From an uncultured Eubacteriales bacterium (GTDB lineage: Bacteria; Bacillota; Clostridia; Oscillospirales; UMGS1783), in NCBI GenBank assembly GCA_905209135.1, contig CAJLRT010000088.1, positions 1 to 5,515 on the forward strand: 5,515 nt of DNA. The letters run 5' to 3'. Each line of letters begins with the position of its first letter. Within the stretch, counting starts at the first letter, position 1. Shown one piece after another: positions 1 to 5,263 of this stretch. The notes beneath the pieces were generated by a model that saw nothing but the letters and a program-made list of their open reading frames with translations, did not search any database and was not told where the DNA came from. The position numbers and the translations under genes were made by a program.

Positions 1-13
1 GCTCTTCCGATCT
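1..13. other. Illumina adapter remnant
   Basis: The first 13 bases, GCTCTTCCGATCT, equal the 3' end shared by the standard Illumina paired-end/TruSeq adapters. The match lies exactly at the window edge, where untrimmed adapter ends up in an assembly. It is not biological sequence and should not be translated as part of the neighbouring gene. Confidence 0.9.
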
Positions 14-111
14 ACCTCGGCCGGCGTATCGATCAGGTTGAAAATGCGCTCTGCCCCGGCAAGCGCCATCAAAATGGCGTTAAACTGCTGGGAAACCTGC
101 GAAATGGGCTT
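14..111 (-). CDS. ABC exporter fragment (end of membrane domain), probably chimeric
   Basis: Read on the minus strand, 111 to 16 encodes 32 residues that begin KPISQVSQQFNAILMALAG and continue AERIFNLIDTPAE. This is the conserved end of the transmembrane domain of type IV ABC exporters (MdlB/MsbA-like multidrug transporters), just before the nucleotide-binding domain; the AGAERIF-x-L-x-D pattern is diagnostic. Upstream of the lysine (beyond about 112) the frame stays open but no longer resembles the transmembrane helix expected there. From 115 the DNA instead reads well as the end of another gene on the opposite strand. Both ends of the fragment are therefore unnatural: adapter on one side and an unrelated gene on the other. 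The roughly 100-base length resembles one short sequencing read, so I infer a misjoined read rather than a real truncated gene. Confidence 0.6.
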
Positions 112-114
112 TTG

Positions 115-267
115 AAGTACAACAATCTCGCCTCCTCCAAATACGTGAGCATCGGCAGGCAGGCCGAGCTGTTTGCGTCCGGCCCCCAGCCGAACGAATG
201 GATGGATGCGCTGTGCGCGCGTCTGAACGCGCAGGCGGGCGAAGAGCTCGTCTATTACAGAAAATAG
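115..267 (+). CDS. 3' end of an unrecognised gene
   Basis: A reading frame ends at TAG 265-267. Its last 50 residues start KYNNLASSKYVSIGRQAELF, run through a segment containing EWMDALCARLNAQAG and end ELVYYRK. Base composition and codon use match the real genes in the window, and an excellent intrinsic terminator follows four bases after the stop, so this is very probably a true 3' end. I do not recognise the family. No membrane segment or signal is visible, and the tail looks like an amphipathic helix with a basic terminus. The frame is technically open back to position 1, but that part overlaps the ABC-exporter fragment and the adapter and is probably foreign. The true upstream part of the gene is not in the window. 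Confidence 0.55.
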   Translation, partial: KYNNLASSKYVSIGRQAELFASGPQPNEWMDALCARLNAQAGEELVYYRK

Positions 268-270
268 CAA

Positions 271-307
271 AGCGGGAGGCGTTTTTTCAGCGCTTCCCGC
301 TTTTTTT
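271..307 (+). terminator. Rho-independent terminator
   Basis: An 11-bp stem pairs 271-281 (AGCGGGAGGCG) with 291-301 around a nine-base loop, with a single G-U wobble, and runs straight into a tract of seven T. It begins four bases after the TAG at 265-267 and ends transcription of that gene before the glutaredoxin-like gene. Confidence 0.9.
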
Positions 308-430
308 GCCGGCGGGGGAGCCGGGCAGGTGTAGATGATACAGTCCGCGCGGTTTACGCGCGAGGGAAAACCGCGGAAAGGGCGCAGCGAATGGCGCATA
401 AATTTGCCCGGATTTCCAAAAGATAGAGGG

Positions 431-436
431 AAAGGA
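431..436 (+). promoter_or_regulatory. Ribosome binding site deciding the glutaredoxin-like start
   Basis: AAAGGA lies eight bases before ATG 445. An in-frame TTG at 439 is only two bases from the same site and so is a poor start. I saw no convincing promoter in 308-430. That stretch is GC-rich with several CGCG-containing short inverted repeats but no good -35/-10 pair. Confidence 0.65.
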
Positions 437-444
437 AGTTGAAT

Positions 445-723
445 ATGGAAAAAGTAACGATGTTTTATATGGAAGGATGTCCCTACTGCCGCGCGGCGCT
501 GCAATGGATGGACGAGCTGTTTGCCCGGTACCCGCAGTTTCGAGAGGTGGAGCTGGAGAAAATAGACGAGAACAAAAATCCACAGCTTGCCGCGCAGTAC
601 GACTATTACTATGTGCCGACGTACTATGTGGGCCGGAAGAAGGTACACGAGGGCGCGGCCTCAAAACGGATTGTGGAGCAGGTGTTTTCCATGGCCTGCG
701 GACGCGCTCCCGCTGAAGTCTGA
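445..723 (+). CDS. Glutaredoxin/thioredoxin-fold small redox protein
   Basis: This 92-residue protein has the glutaredoxin size and fold pattern. A first beta strand (KVTMFYME) leads into the redox motif CPYC at residues 12-15, a helix follows, and YVPT (residues 56-59) supplies the cis-proline (P58) that faces the active site. The segment YVGRKKVHEG then fits the last strands and turn. CPYC is the classical dithiol glutaredoxin motif, so a cytosolic thiol-disulfide exchange role is likely. The usual glutathione-binding GG turn is not obvious, so the reductant could be thioredoxin reductase or another thiol. There is no signal peptide. ATG 445 is chosen over the in-frame TTG at 439 because of the spacing to AAAGGA. 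An extra cysteine (C85) lies near the C terminus. The gene stands alone between two terminators. The -1 frame immediately after its stop reads as a Pro/Ala linker and a cysteine-pair segment, which may be a lost extension. Confidence 0.85.
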   Translation: MEKVTMFYMEGCPYCRAALQWMDELFARYPQFREVELEKIDENKNPQLAAQYDYYYVPTYYVGRKKVHEGAASKRIVEQVFSMACGRAPAEV

Positions 724-881
724 GCGCACCTGCTGCGCCGGCACCGGCCGCATCGCCGTGTCCAGCTCCGCACGTGTTCTGCCGGCACTGCAAGAGGATT
801 GTGCCGGGGAGAAGCCCAGGGCGGGTATGCGCCTGTGCCGGGGAGAAGCCCAGGGTGGGTCTATGCCTGTACTGCGGCTAA
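717..881 (+). other. Zinc-ribbon-like reading frame after the glutaredoxin-like gene (possible frameshifted extension)
   Basis: In the -1 frame relative to the glutaredoxin-like gene, the DNA is open from after the TGA at 714-716 to TAA 879-881. It reads first as a Pro/Ala-rich stretch (SAPAAPAPAASP), then as FCRHCKRIVPG with CxxC at 780-791, a CAC at 828-836, and CLYCG with CxxC at 864-875 directly before the stop. Two CxxC pairs behind a flexible Pro/Ala linker are what a C-terminal zinc ribbon looks like. There is no ATG and no ribosome binding site of its own. A shift of one base within about 717-720 would fuse it to the glutaredoxin-like protein. No slippery heptamer is present, so a mutation or assembly error is more likely than programmed frameshifting. 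The 34-base duplication inside it also disturbs the cysteine spacing. It may be a decayed domain or chance. Confidence 0.3.
800..867 (+). repeat. Two-copy 34-base tandem repeat
   Basis: Copy one (800-833) and copy two (834-867) both begin TGTGCCGGGGAGAAGCCCAG and are identical for their first 22 bases, with a few differences in the last 12. A diverged third copy may follow from 868 (TGT...AAGCC...GGGTATGCC). The unit is not a multiple of three, so each copy changes the reading frame. The copies are directly abutting with no spacer. Confidence 0.85.
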
Positions 882-962
882 GCCTATGGGTATGCCTGTG
901 CCTGACCCGGGAGGGGCATCGCTTCCGCAGTCTCTGCGCCGCAACCGCATGATTGCCCGCAT

Positions 963-976
963 GCCGCATATGCGGC
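963..976. repeat. Perfect 14-base palindrome
   Basis: GCCGCATATGCGGC is its own reverse complement. It sits in the non-coding stretch between the glutaredoxin-like gene and the convergent jag gene, 27 bases before the bidirectional terminator. It could be a protein-binding site or a small cruciform, but no promoter next to it supports an operator role. Apart from the 34-base repeat, the zinc-ribbon-like frame and the terminator, I see nothing else in 724-1046. Confidence 0.5.
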
Positions 977-998
977 GACGCAAGGCAAAGCGTACTAT

Positions 999-1041
999 AA
1001 AAAAACAGCCCAAAGCGCAGCTTTGGGCTGTTGTATTTTTT
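999..1041. terminator. Bidirectional intrinsic terminator between convergent genes
   Basis: A perfect 13-bp stem pairs 1004-1016 (AACAGCCCAAAGC) with 1020-1032 across a three-base GCA loop. It is flanked by seven A on the left (999-1005) and a T-rich run on the right (1034-1041), so it can end transcription in both directions. On the minus strand it lies 15 bases past the jag stop and closes the rpmH-jag operon. On the plus strand it blocks read-through from the glutaredoxin-like gene into jag antisense. Confidence 0.9.
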
Positions 1042-1046
1042 CGGAT

Positions 1047-1709
1047 TCAGCGTCTGGAGTTTTCCGCGGCGTCCCCCTTGGGGTGATAGGAAATAATCAC
1101 TTTGCGGAACGGTTCCTCGCCTACGGATTTTGTCGTTACAAACGGGTTGCTCTGGAGCGTGGAGTGGATGATTCTGCGCTCATAGGCCTGCATGTATTCC
1201 AGGCTGGTATTGCGCTTGGTCTTAACCACCTTTTCCGCCATGCGCTGGGCGAGCTTTTCCAGCGCCGCAGTGCGCTTTTTGCGGTAGTCCTCAATGTCGA
1301 GCTCCACATGCATGTACTGTCCGTCGTTCTTGTTGATCGCCAGGGACAGCAGATACTGCACTGCATACATGGTCTCTCCGCGTTTCCCGATCAGGGTGCC
1401 GAGGTGGGGGCCCGTCATATTAATGCGCATGTTTTTCCCGGAGACGTCGATCTGAATCTGCACGTCTTTCAGGTCCATAATTTCACACAACTGTTCGAGG
1501 TATTCGCGGGCCTGCTGTTCTGCGGGCAGTTCGTCCGTCCCGTACGAAGCCTTGATTTTGGCGGGAGAGGAACCAAAGCCGAGGAAGCCTTTCGACGGCG
1601 TTTCCAGAATCTCGATGGAGAGTTCGTCCCGGTCAATCCCAAGTTGGGCGGCCGCCTCGTCGATTGCTTCGTCTATTGTCTTGCCCTGCGCGATATATTC
1701 CTGTTTCAT
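1047..1709 (-). CDS. jag: Jag/KhpB (SpoIIIJ-associated) RNA-binding protein
   Basis: This 220-residue protein shows the full three-part Jag architecture. The Jag-N domain (about residues 1-52) ends in the typical GFLGFGSSPAKI. A short linker leads to a KH domain with the nucleic-acid loop IGKRG at 107-111. The C-terminal R3H domain carries R178-x3-H182 within ERRIIHSTL, and the segment VGEEPFRKVIISYHP is also typical. In streptococci and other Firmicutes the homologue KhpB/EloR partners KhpA, binds RNA and affects cell elongation; its exact role here is inferred from family. The chosen ATG (1709-1707) follows AAGGAGGAG, which lies within the end of yidC. A longer in-frame start at 1742 would overlap yidC and lacks such a site. 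The gap after the yidC stop is four bases, so the two are co-transcribed and probably translationally coupled. It is the last gene of the operon, and mnmE, its usual downstream neighbour in many Firmicutes, is absent. Confidence 0.93.
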   Translation of the reverse strand: MKQEYIAQGKTIDEAIDEAAAQLGIDRDELSIEILETPSKGFLGFGSSPAKIKASYGTDELPAEQQAREYLEQLCEIMDLKDVQIQIDVSGKNMRINMTGPHLGTLIGKRGETMYAVQYLLSLAINKNDGQYMHVELDIEDYRKKRTAALEKLAQRMAEKVVKTKRNTSLEYMQAYERRIIHSTLQSNPFVTTKSVGEEPFRKVIISYHPKGDAAENSRR

Positions 1710-1713
1710 GGGA

Positions 1714-2802
1714 TCACTCCTCCTTGTCGTCAGGCGTATCATCGGGTATGTCCCCGGTCTGCGCGGCTTGCGGCGCGTCGTCCGTTTTTTTCGGCACGCT
1801 TTCCGCGGCCTGCGGCTTTTCGGGCGCCTTGAGCTGTTTCTGGCTCTTGGGCGTGGACTTGTAGTCGATCGAGTCCTCCAACTGCGCGTATTTCTTGCGC
1901 TTTTTCTTGCGCGCAGCCTCTTCCGCTTCCATCTTGCGCATATATTCGTGCGGGTTGTAAACCTTATTGATAATAAGCGTCTGGAAGATGGTGAGGATAT
2001 TGGTCACAATCCAGTACAGGCCCAGGCCGGCCGGAACGACCATGGCGATGGAATACGACATGTAGGGGCCGAGGAAGTTCATGACTTTCATGGACGCGGT
2101 CTGCTGTACGCCCTGCTGCGTGATCGCCGTAGGACCGATCTTCTGGGTGAGCCAGGATGAAAGGAACGCGGTCGCCGCGGAGATAACGGGGATGATAATA
2201 AGCCAGCTTGCAAAGCTTGGGATCGGCACAATGCCGAGGAAATTGTATATCTTTTCCGGAATAGCCGAAAGGTCGAGCCCGAACATGTGCACGTTCAGGT
2301 TAAAAAAGCCGGTTCCCTCCAGCGCGCTTGCGAACTGCTCATAGTTGCTGGAAATGGCGTTGATGGCGTTGATTTCAAAATCCGGAGCCGTCGCCGAAAC
2401 GCCCATAATCCCTGCGATCTTTTCAAGCACGTCCGCGTTGAGCCCGATAATGTACTTGAGCGGATGGCGGATTACGTTGTAGATACCGATCATGATCGGG
2501 AACTGGATCAGCAGGCTGCTGCATCCGGCGGCGGGGCTGTATCCCTCCGCCTGGAGCTTTGCCATTTCCCGCTGCATTTTTTCGCGGTCGTTCGCGTACT
2601 GCGACTGAATCTTGCGCAGCCGCGGCTGAAAGCGCATCTGCGACAGCGCGCTCTTCTGCTGTTTGACGGCCAGAGGGGCCATCAGCAGTTTTGTGACAAC
2701 GGCCACCAGAATGATCGCAAGGCCGTAGCTCTGCGTGAACTGGTAGCAAAATTTCATCAAATACCCGATAGGTATGTTAATGATATCGAAAATACCGCCC
2801 AT
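1714..2802 (-). CDS. yidC: Membrane protein insertase YidC/OxaA family
   Basis: This 362-residue YidC/Oxa1/SpoIIIJ-family insertase places membrane proteins in the cytoplasmic membrane with or without SecYEG. The first conserved helix (about 26-44) ends VTKLLMAPLAVKQQKS and is followed by a charged cytoplasmic hairpin (about 51-88). GYSPAAGCSSLLIQFPIMIG (88-107) opens the second helix, and further helices lie at about 196-218 and 245-280. The positive residue in the hydrophilic groove, Arg in E. coli and B. subtilis, aligns with Lys38 here. An extracytoplasmic loop of about 65 residues (121-185) is longer than in bacilli. No lipoprotein signal is seen. The C-terminal tail is strongly basic (289-304), then Pro/Ala-rich and acidic. 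The ATG at 2802 follows GGAGG (2812-2808) by five bases; an upstream in-frame ATG at 2865 lies inside yidD and has no comparable site. It starts two bases after the yidD stop. Confidence 0.95.
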   Translation of the reverse strand: MGGIFDIINIPIGYLMKFCYQFTQSYGLAIILVAVVTKLLMAPLAVKQQKSALSQMRFQPRLRKIQSQYANDREKMQREMAKLQAEGYSPAAGCSSLLIQFPIMIGIYNVIRHPLKYIIGLNADVLEKIAGIMGVSATAPDFEINAINAISSNYEQFASALEGTGFFNLNVHMFGLDLSAIPEKIYNFLGIVPIPSFASWLIIIPVISAATAFLSSWLTQKIGPTAITQQGVQQTASMKVMNFLGPYMSYSIAMVVPAGLGLYWIVTNILTIFQTLIINKVYNPHEYMRKMEAEEAARKKKRKKYAQLEDSIDYKSTPKSQKQLKAPEKPQAAESVPKKTDDAPQAAQTGDIPDDTPDDKEE

Positions 2803-2804
2803 TA

Positions 2805-3032
2805 TTACCTCCAACGATGTAGTTTTGGCACCGGGTCGTATCCGCCCTTGGAAAAGGGGTTGCATCGGAAAAACCTGGCTGCAGCGAGCAGGCTTCCTTT
2901 TATCACACCGTGGATTTCAAGCGCCTCGATCGCATACTGCGCACAGGTGGGGATGAATCTGCAGGCGGGCGGAGTTCGGGAAGAGATGTTGCGCTGATAG
3001 GCGCGTATCAGCCAAATCAAGATTTTTTTCAT
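2805..3032 (-). CDS. yidD: Membrane protein insertion efficiency factor YidD
   Basis: This 75-residue protein matches the YidD family (formerly haemolysin-like DUF37). It has an N-terminal amphipathic helix ([16 protein letters not shown]), the conserved [16 protein letters not shown] with its cysteine pair, [20 protein letters not shown] and the terminal GGYDPVP. In E. coli YidD associates with the inner membrane and helps YidC insert substrates. Its ATG (3032-3030) overlaps the rnpA TGA (3031-3029) as ATGA, indicating translational coupling, with a modest AGGAT site inside rnpA. Its own 3' end contains the ribosome binding site of yidC. Length and cysteines are normal, so the gene appears intact. 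Confidence 0.95.
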   Translation of the reverse strand: MKKILIWLIRAYQRNISSRTPPACRFIPTCAQYAIEALEIHGVIKGSLLAAARFFRCNPFSKGGYDPVPKLHRWR

Positions 3033-3409
3033 GTGGCGTTATCCTGGGACGGCGCGCCGGCGTCCTCCTGCGTGTCGAGCAGCAGGTGCTGCCGCAATGC
3101 GGCCTGCCGCAGGTCGGCGTAGACGTCCTGTGTTTTGCGGTAGGGAGTCCGGGACCGCGCGACGACGACAAGGTCGTATCCGGGCTTGAGCTGCGGCTTC
3201 AGCATCATCAGCGCTTCGCGGATGACGCGCTTGGCCCGGTTGCGCTGGACGGCACGGCCGATGCGCTTGCTGGCTGTGATCCCGATCCGGTTCGTCTGCT
3301 GCCTGTTTTTCATTGAATACAAAGCAATACAGGGCGTAACGGCCGAGCGGCCCTTTTTATACGCCCTGATGAAATCCCTGTTCTTGTTTAAGGAAACAAA
3401 GCTGCGCAT
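3029..3409 (-). CDS. rnpA: Ribonuclease P protein component
   Basis: The 126-residue RNase P protein subunit binds the catalytic RNA RnpB and helps recognise the 5' leader of precursor tRNAs. The family signature is clear: an N-terminal [19 protein letters not shown] (phenylalanine and basic residues of the leader-binding cleft), [14 protein letters not shown] (41-54), and the RNR motif [13 protein letters not shown] at about 55-67, which contacts the RNA. The last strand and helix are [12 protein letters not shown] and the following segment. The C-terminal tail from about 112 ([15 protein letters not shown]) is extra and acidic. The ATG follows AAGGAG by five bases. It lies 29 bases downstream of rpmH, the near-universal bacterial order. 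Confidence 0.96.
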   Translation of the reverse strand: MRSFVSLNKNRDFIRAYKKGRSAVTPCIALYSMKNRQQTNRIGITASKRIGRAVQRNRAKRVIREALMMLKPQLKPGYDLVVVARSRTPYRKTQDVYADLRQAALRQHLLLDTQEDAGAPSQDNAT

Positions 3410-3438
3410 ACGAGCTCCTTATCGGACGGGCATGCCCC

Positions 3439-3573
3439 TCAGTGGGAGAGACGCACTCTGCCTCTGGCTCTGCGGCGGGACAAAACGGCTCTGCCGGAGG
3501 AAGTGTGCATTCTCTTCCGGAATCCATGCACTTTGCTTCTCTGCCGTTTTTTGGGCTGATAGGTTCTTACCAC
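3439..3573 (-). CDS. rpmH: Large ribosomal subunit protein bL34
   Basis: This 44-residue protein begins [18 protein letters not shown] and continues [21 protein letters not shown], unmistakably the small, very basic L34 of the 50S subunit. The start is GTG at 3573-3571, set by GGAGG eight bases upstream and by the family's fixed N terminus (MKRTYQ or MVRTYQ); the frame is open further upstream but this is the normal length. The C terminus (RVRLSH) differs a little from the common RKRLSA/T. It is the first gene of the operon, read from the strong promoter at 3651-3680 with a leader of about 70 bases. Confidence 0.96.
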   Translation of the reverse strand: MVRTYQPKKRQRSKVHGFRKRMHTSSGRAVLSRRRARGRVRLSH

Positions 3574-3581
3574 GCGTGACA

Positions 3582-3586
3582 CCTCC
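3582..3586 (-). promoter_or_regulatory. Ribosome binding site for rpmH GTG start
   Basis: GGAGG on the minus strand ends eight bases before GTG 3573. With the conserved L34 N terminus it fixes a non-ATG start and rules out the longer in-frame extension to 3648. Confidence 0.85.
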
Positions 3587-3604
3587 AGTACGGGTTTAGT
3601 ATAC

Positions 3605-3626
3605 TTATCATGAAAAAATATGATAA
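3605..3626 (-). promoter_or_regulatory. Hairpin in the rpmH leader
   Basis: TTATCAT (3605-3611) and ATGATAA (3620-3626) are perfect inverted copies separated by eight bases. They lie between the predicted start of transcription (about 3644) and the rpmH start. The stem is AT-rich and weak, so this may be a minor mRNA-stability element or chance. It does not resemble a known riboswitch or L34 leader that I recognise. Confidence 0.3.
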
Positions 3627-3650
3627 TCCATAAGATTAAGACGCTCATAT

Positions 3651-3680
3651 ATTATATACAAACCCACGGAGGCTTGTCAA
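3651..3680 (-). promoter_or_regulatory. Sigma-A promoter of the rpmH operon
   Basis: On the minus strand a perfect TTGACA (3680-3675) is followed after 18 bases by a perfect TATAAT (3656-3651). Transcription would start near 3644 and produce the rpmH-rnpA-yidD-yidC-jag message. Such a consensus promoter fits high constitutive expression of a ribosomal protein gene. Confidence 0.9.
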
Positions 3681-3735
3681 GTCTTTCTTGCAAATGAAAG
3701 GCGAAACTGCCGGATAACGCGCCTGCAAAGGGGGA

Positions 3736-3764
3736 TTGATTTTTCTGCCTGACTATTATACAAT
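3736..3764 (+). promoter_or_regulatory. Sigma-A promoter of coaX
   Basis: TTGATT (3736-3741) and TACAAT (3759-3764) are separated by the ideal 17 bases, giving a start near 3771 and a short leader of about 24 bases before coaX. It diverges from the rpmH promoter; the two -35 elements are 55 bases apart. Confidence 0.75.
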
Positions 3765-3784
3765 ATAAATAATAAAGAATAAGC

Positions 3785-3788
3785 GGGG
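3785..3788 (+). promoter_or_regulatory. Ribosome binding site deciding the coaX start
   Basis: GGGG lies six bases before ATG 3795 but touches the in-frame ATG at 3789. Only the later ATG has usable spacing, and it gives the N terminus MILAIDVGNT typical of CoaX. Confidence 0.6.
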
Positions 3789-3794
3789 ATGCAT

Positions 3795-4556
3795 ATGATT
3801 TTGGCAATAGACGTCGGGAACACGAATATCGTCGTGGGCGCGTTTGACAACGACAAACTCACGTTCAGCGCGCGCATGAGTACGGACAAGAACAAACTTG
3901 CGGACGAGTACGCCATTGACCTCAAGGACATATTCGCCCTGTACGGCATGGACCGTCCCGTGACGGGGGCGATCATCTCCTGCGTTGTGCCGCAGCTTAG
4001 CGATACGGTGCGCGCCGCTATCCGCACTGCGTTCAAGACCGAGGCGCTGGTCGTCGGGCCGGGGATTAAGACGGGCATGAATATCCGCATTGACAAGGCG
4101 TCCGAGCTCGGCAGCGACATTGTGGCCGACGCGGTCTCCGCCTACGCGTCCTATCCCGCGCCGCTGCTCATTTTTGATATGGGTACGGCGACGACCATCT
4201 CGGTCATCGACGAGCATGCCGAGATTCTGGGAGTGGTTATTTTCCCCGGCGTGCGCACATCCCTCAACGCGCTGACGGCCAATGCCGCGCAGCTTCTGGA
4301 CGTGGGGGTGGAGGCGCCGCCCGACATTATCGGCACGAACACCATTGACTCCATGAAGTCCGGCATTGTATACGGAACCGCCTCCATGATCGACGGGATT
4401 ATCGAGCGCATGCGCGAGCGGCTGGGGCGCGACCTCACCGTCGTGGCGACGGGCGGGCATTCCGCAAAGATCACGCCGTACTGCCGCAATCAGGTCATTG
4501 TGAATCCAAACCTTTTGCTGGAAGGATTATATAAACTCTACAAAAAAAACAGCTAA
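3795..4556 (+). CDS. coaX: Type III pantothenate kinase
   Basis: This 253-residue enzyme of the ASKHA fold phosphorylates pantothenate to 4'-phosphopantothenate, the first step of coenzyme A synthesis, in the cytosol. Family motifs appear in order: the phosphate-binding DVGNTN at 6-11, GPGIKTGM at 88-95, the catalytic-aspartate region ELGSDIVADAV with D108, DMGTATTISV at 128-137, FPGV at 150-153 and ATGGHS at 218-223 near the adenosine pocket. The common GADR form of the aspartate motif is GSDI here, but the aspartate itself is kept. Length is normal and no frame break is seen. Type III kinases are known to be insensitive to CoA feedback and to need a monovalent cation. It is transcribed from its own promoter and followed after 54 bases by a transporter gene probably for the same vitamin, which points to a pantothenate uptake-and-activation unit. 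Confidence 0.95.
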   Translation: MILAIDVGNTNIVVGAFDNDKLTFSARMSTDKNKLADEYAIDLKDIFALYGMDRPVTGAIISCVVPQLSDTVRAAIRTAFKTEALVVGPGIKTGMNIRIDKASELGSDIVADAVSAYASYPAPLLIFDMGTATTISVIDEHAEILGVVIFPGVRTSLNALTANAAQLLDVGVEAPPDIIGTNTIDSMKSGIVYGTASMIDGIIERMRERLGRDLTVVATGGHSAKITPYCRNQVIVNPNLLLEGLYKLYKKNS

Positions 4557-4610
4557 TCCCACAAATTTGCGCTGTATCCGGAAACGGAACAGCAGCAGGA
4601 GGAATGTAGT

Positions 4611-5225
4611 ATGTCAACGCAAACGAGACTGACGGATAAAACCCGCAGGCTGGTCTATATGGCCATCCTGATCGCGATTATCCTCGTCATGGCCTTCACC
4701 CCGCTCGGCTATCTGAAAACGGCGGGTATTGAAATCACCTTTATCCAGGTGCCCGTAATCGTCGGGGCGATTCTGATGGGGCCCGCCGCCGGCGCGATTC
4801 TGGGCGGAGTGTTCGGGCTCACGAGCTTTATCCAGTGTTTTGGGCTGAGCGCGTTCGGCGCGGCGCTGCTGGAAATCAACGCGGTTTACACCTTTGTTCT
4901 GTGTTTCTTTGCGCGCGTGCTCATGGGCTGGCTCACCGGGCTGATTTTCCGCGCGCTGCAGAAAGTGGACCGTACAAAGTTCGCGTCCTATGCCGTAACG
5001 AGCCTTGCCGCGCCGGTGCTGAACACGGTGTTCTTTGTCGGCGGGCTGATCCTGCTCTTCGGCTCCACGCCCTATATCCAGGGAATGATGGCGGAGACTG
5101 GCGCGACCAATCTGCTTTCCTTTGCCGTGGCCTTTGTGGCGCTCAACGGCGTAATCGAAGCGGCGGCCTGCTTCCTGCTTGGCACCGCAATAAGCAAGGC
5201 CCTCGCATCCGTCCCGAAACGGTAG
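4611..5225 (+). CDS. panT: ECF transporter S component, probably pantothenate-specific (PanT-like)
   Basis: This 204-residue integral membrane protein has about six hydrophobic helices (roughly 14-30, 40-66, 74-84, 89-113, 126-148 and 166-195). It starts with a short polar segment and a first helix containing AILIA, the AxxxA pattern (A18, A22) by which S components dock on EcfT. GILMGP-like glycine-rich turns (VGAILMGPAAGAILGG) and FGLTSFIQCFG also fit the ECF S-component family. These small proteins bind a vitamin and use the shared EcfA-EcfA'-EcfT energising module, which is not in this window. Substrate assignment rests on general resemblance to PanT and on co-orientation directly behind pantothenate kinase; queuosine-precursor or another vitamin specificity cannot be excluded by eye. 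AGGAGGA lies seven bases before ATG 4611. The 54-base gap to coaX shows no terminator, so the two are likely one transcript. Confidence 0.85.
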   Translation: MSTQTRLTDKTRRLVYMAILIAIILVMAFTPLGYLKTAGIEITFIQVPVIVGAILMGPAAGAILGGVFGLTSFIQCFGLSAFGAALLEINAVYTFVLCFFARVLMGWLTGLIFRALQKVDRTKFASYAVTSLAAPVLNTVFFVGGLILLFGSTPYIQGMMAETGATNLLSFAVAFVALNGVIEAAACFLLGTAISKALASVPKR

Positions 5226-5263
5226 AGTGTTTCGGAAAGGTTTGGATATGAAAAAAAAGAGAT

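Noticed and set aside
1..267. One continuous plus-strand coding region from the window edge to 267
   Set aside because: The frame is open, but it begins in adapter sequence and its first 110 bases encode a clear ABC exporter segment on the opposite strand.
800..896. CRISPR-like repeat array
   Set aside because: The copies abut directly with no spacers, only two are good, and there are no cas genes in the window.
799..1086. Plus-strand frame starting with TTG at 799
   Set aside because: It passes through the 34-base repeats, the palindrome and the whole terminator and overlaps the end of jag. It has no ribosome binding site.
1023..1832. Long plus-strand reading frame of about 270 codons
   Set aside because: It runs antisense to jag and the end of yidC, starts inside the terminator hairpin, has no ribosome binding site and resembles no family. 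It is a shadow of the GC-rich minus-strand genes.
2287..2997. Plus-strand frame opposite yidC/yidD
   Set aside because: The minus strand carries unmistakable YidC and YidD with proper starts; the plus-strand translation has no recognisable features.
3439..3648. Longer L34 with an N-terminal hydrophobic extension
   Set aside because: The extension overlaps the leader and the region just downstream of the promoter; the conserved L34 start and GGAGG spacing favour GTG 3573.
3574..3794. Replication origin with DnaA boxes upstream of rpmH
   Set aside because: I looked for TTATCCACA-like sites on both strands and saw only poor matches such as TTATCATGA; no cluster and no dnaA gene are present.
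3756..4460. Minus-strand frame of about 230 codons opposite coaX
   Set aside because: coaX carries all family motifs on the plus strand, and the antisense frame is a composition effect.
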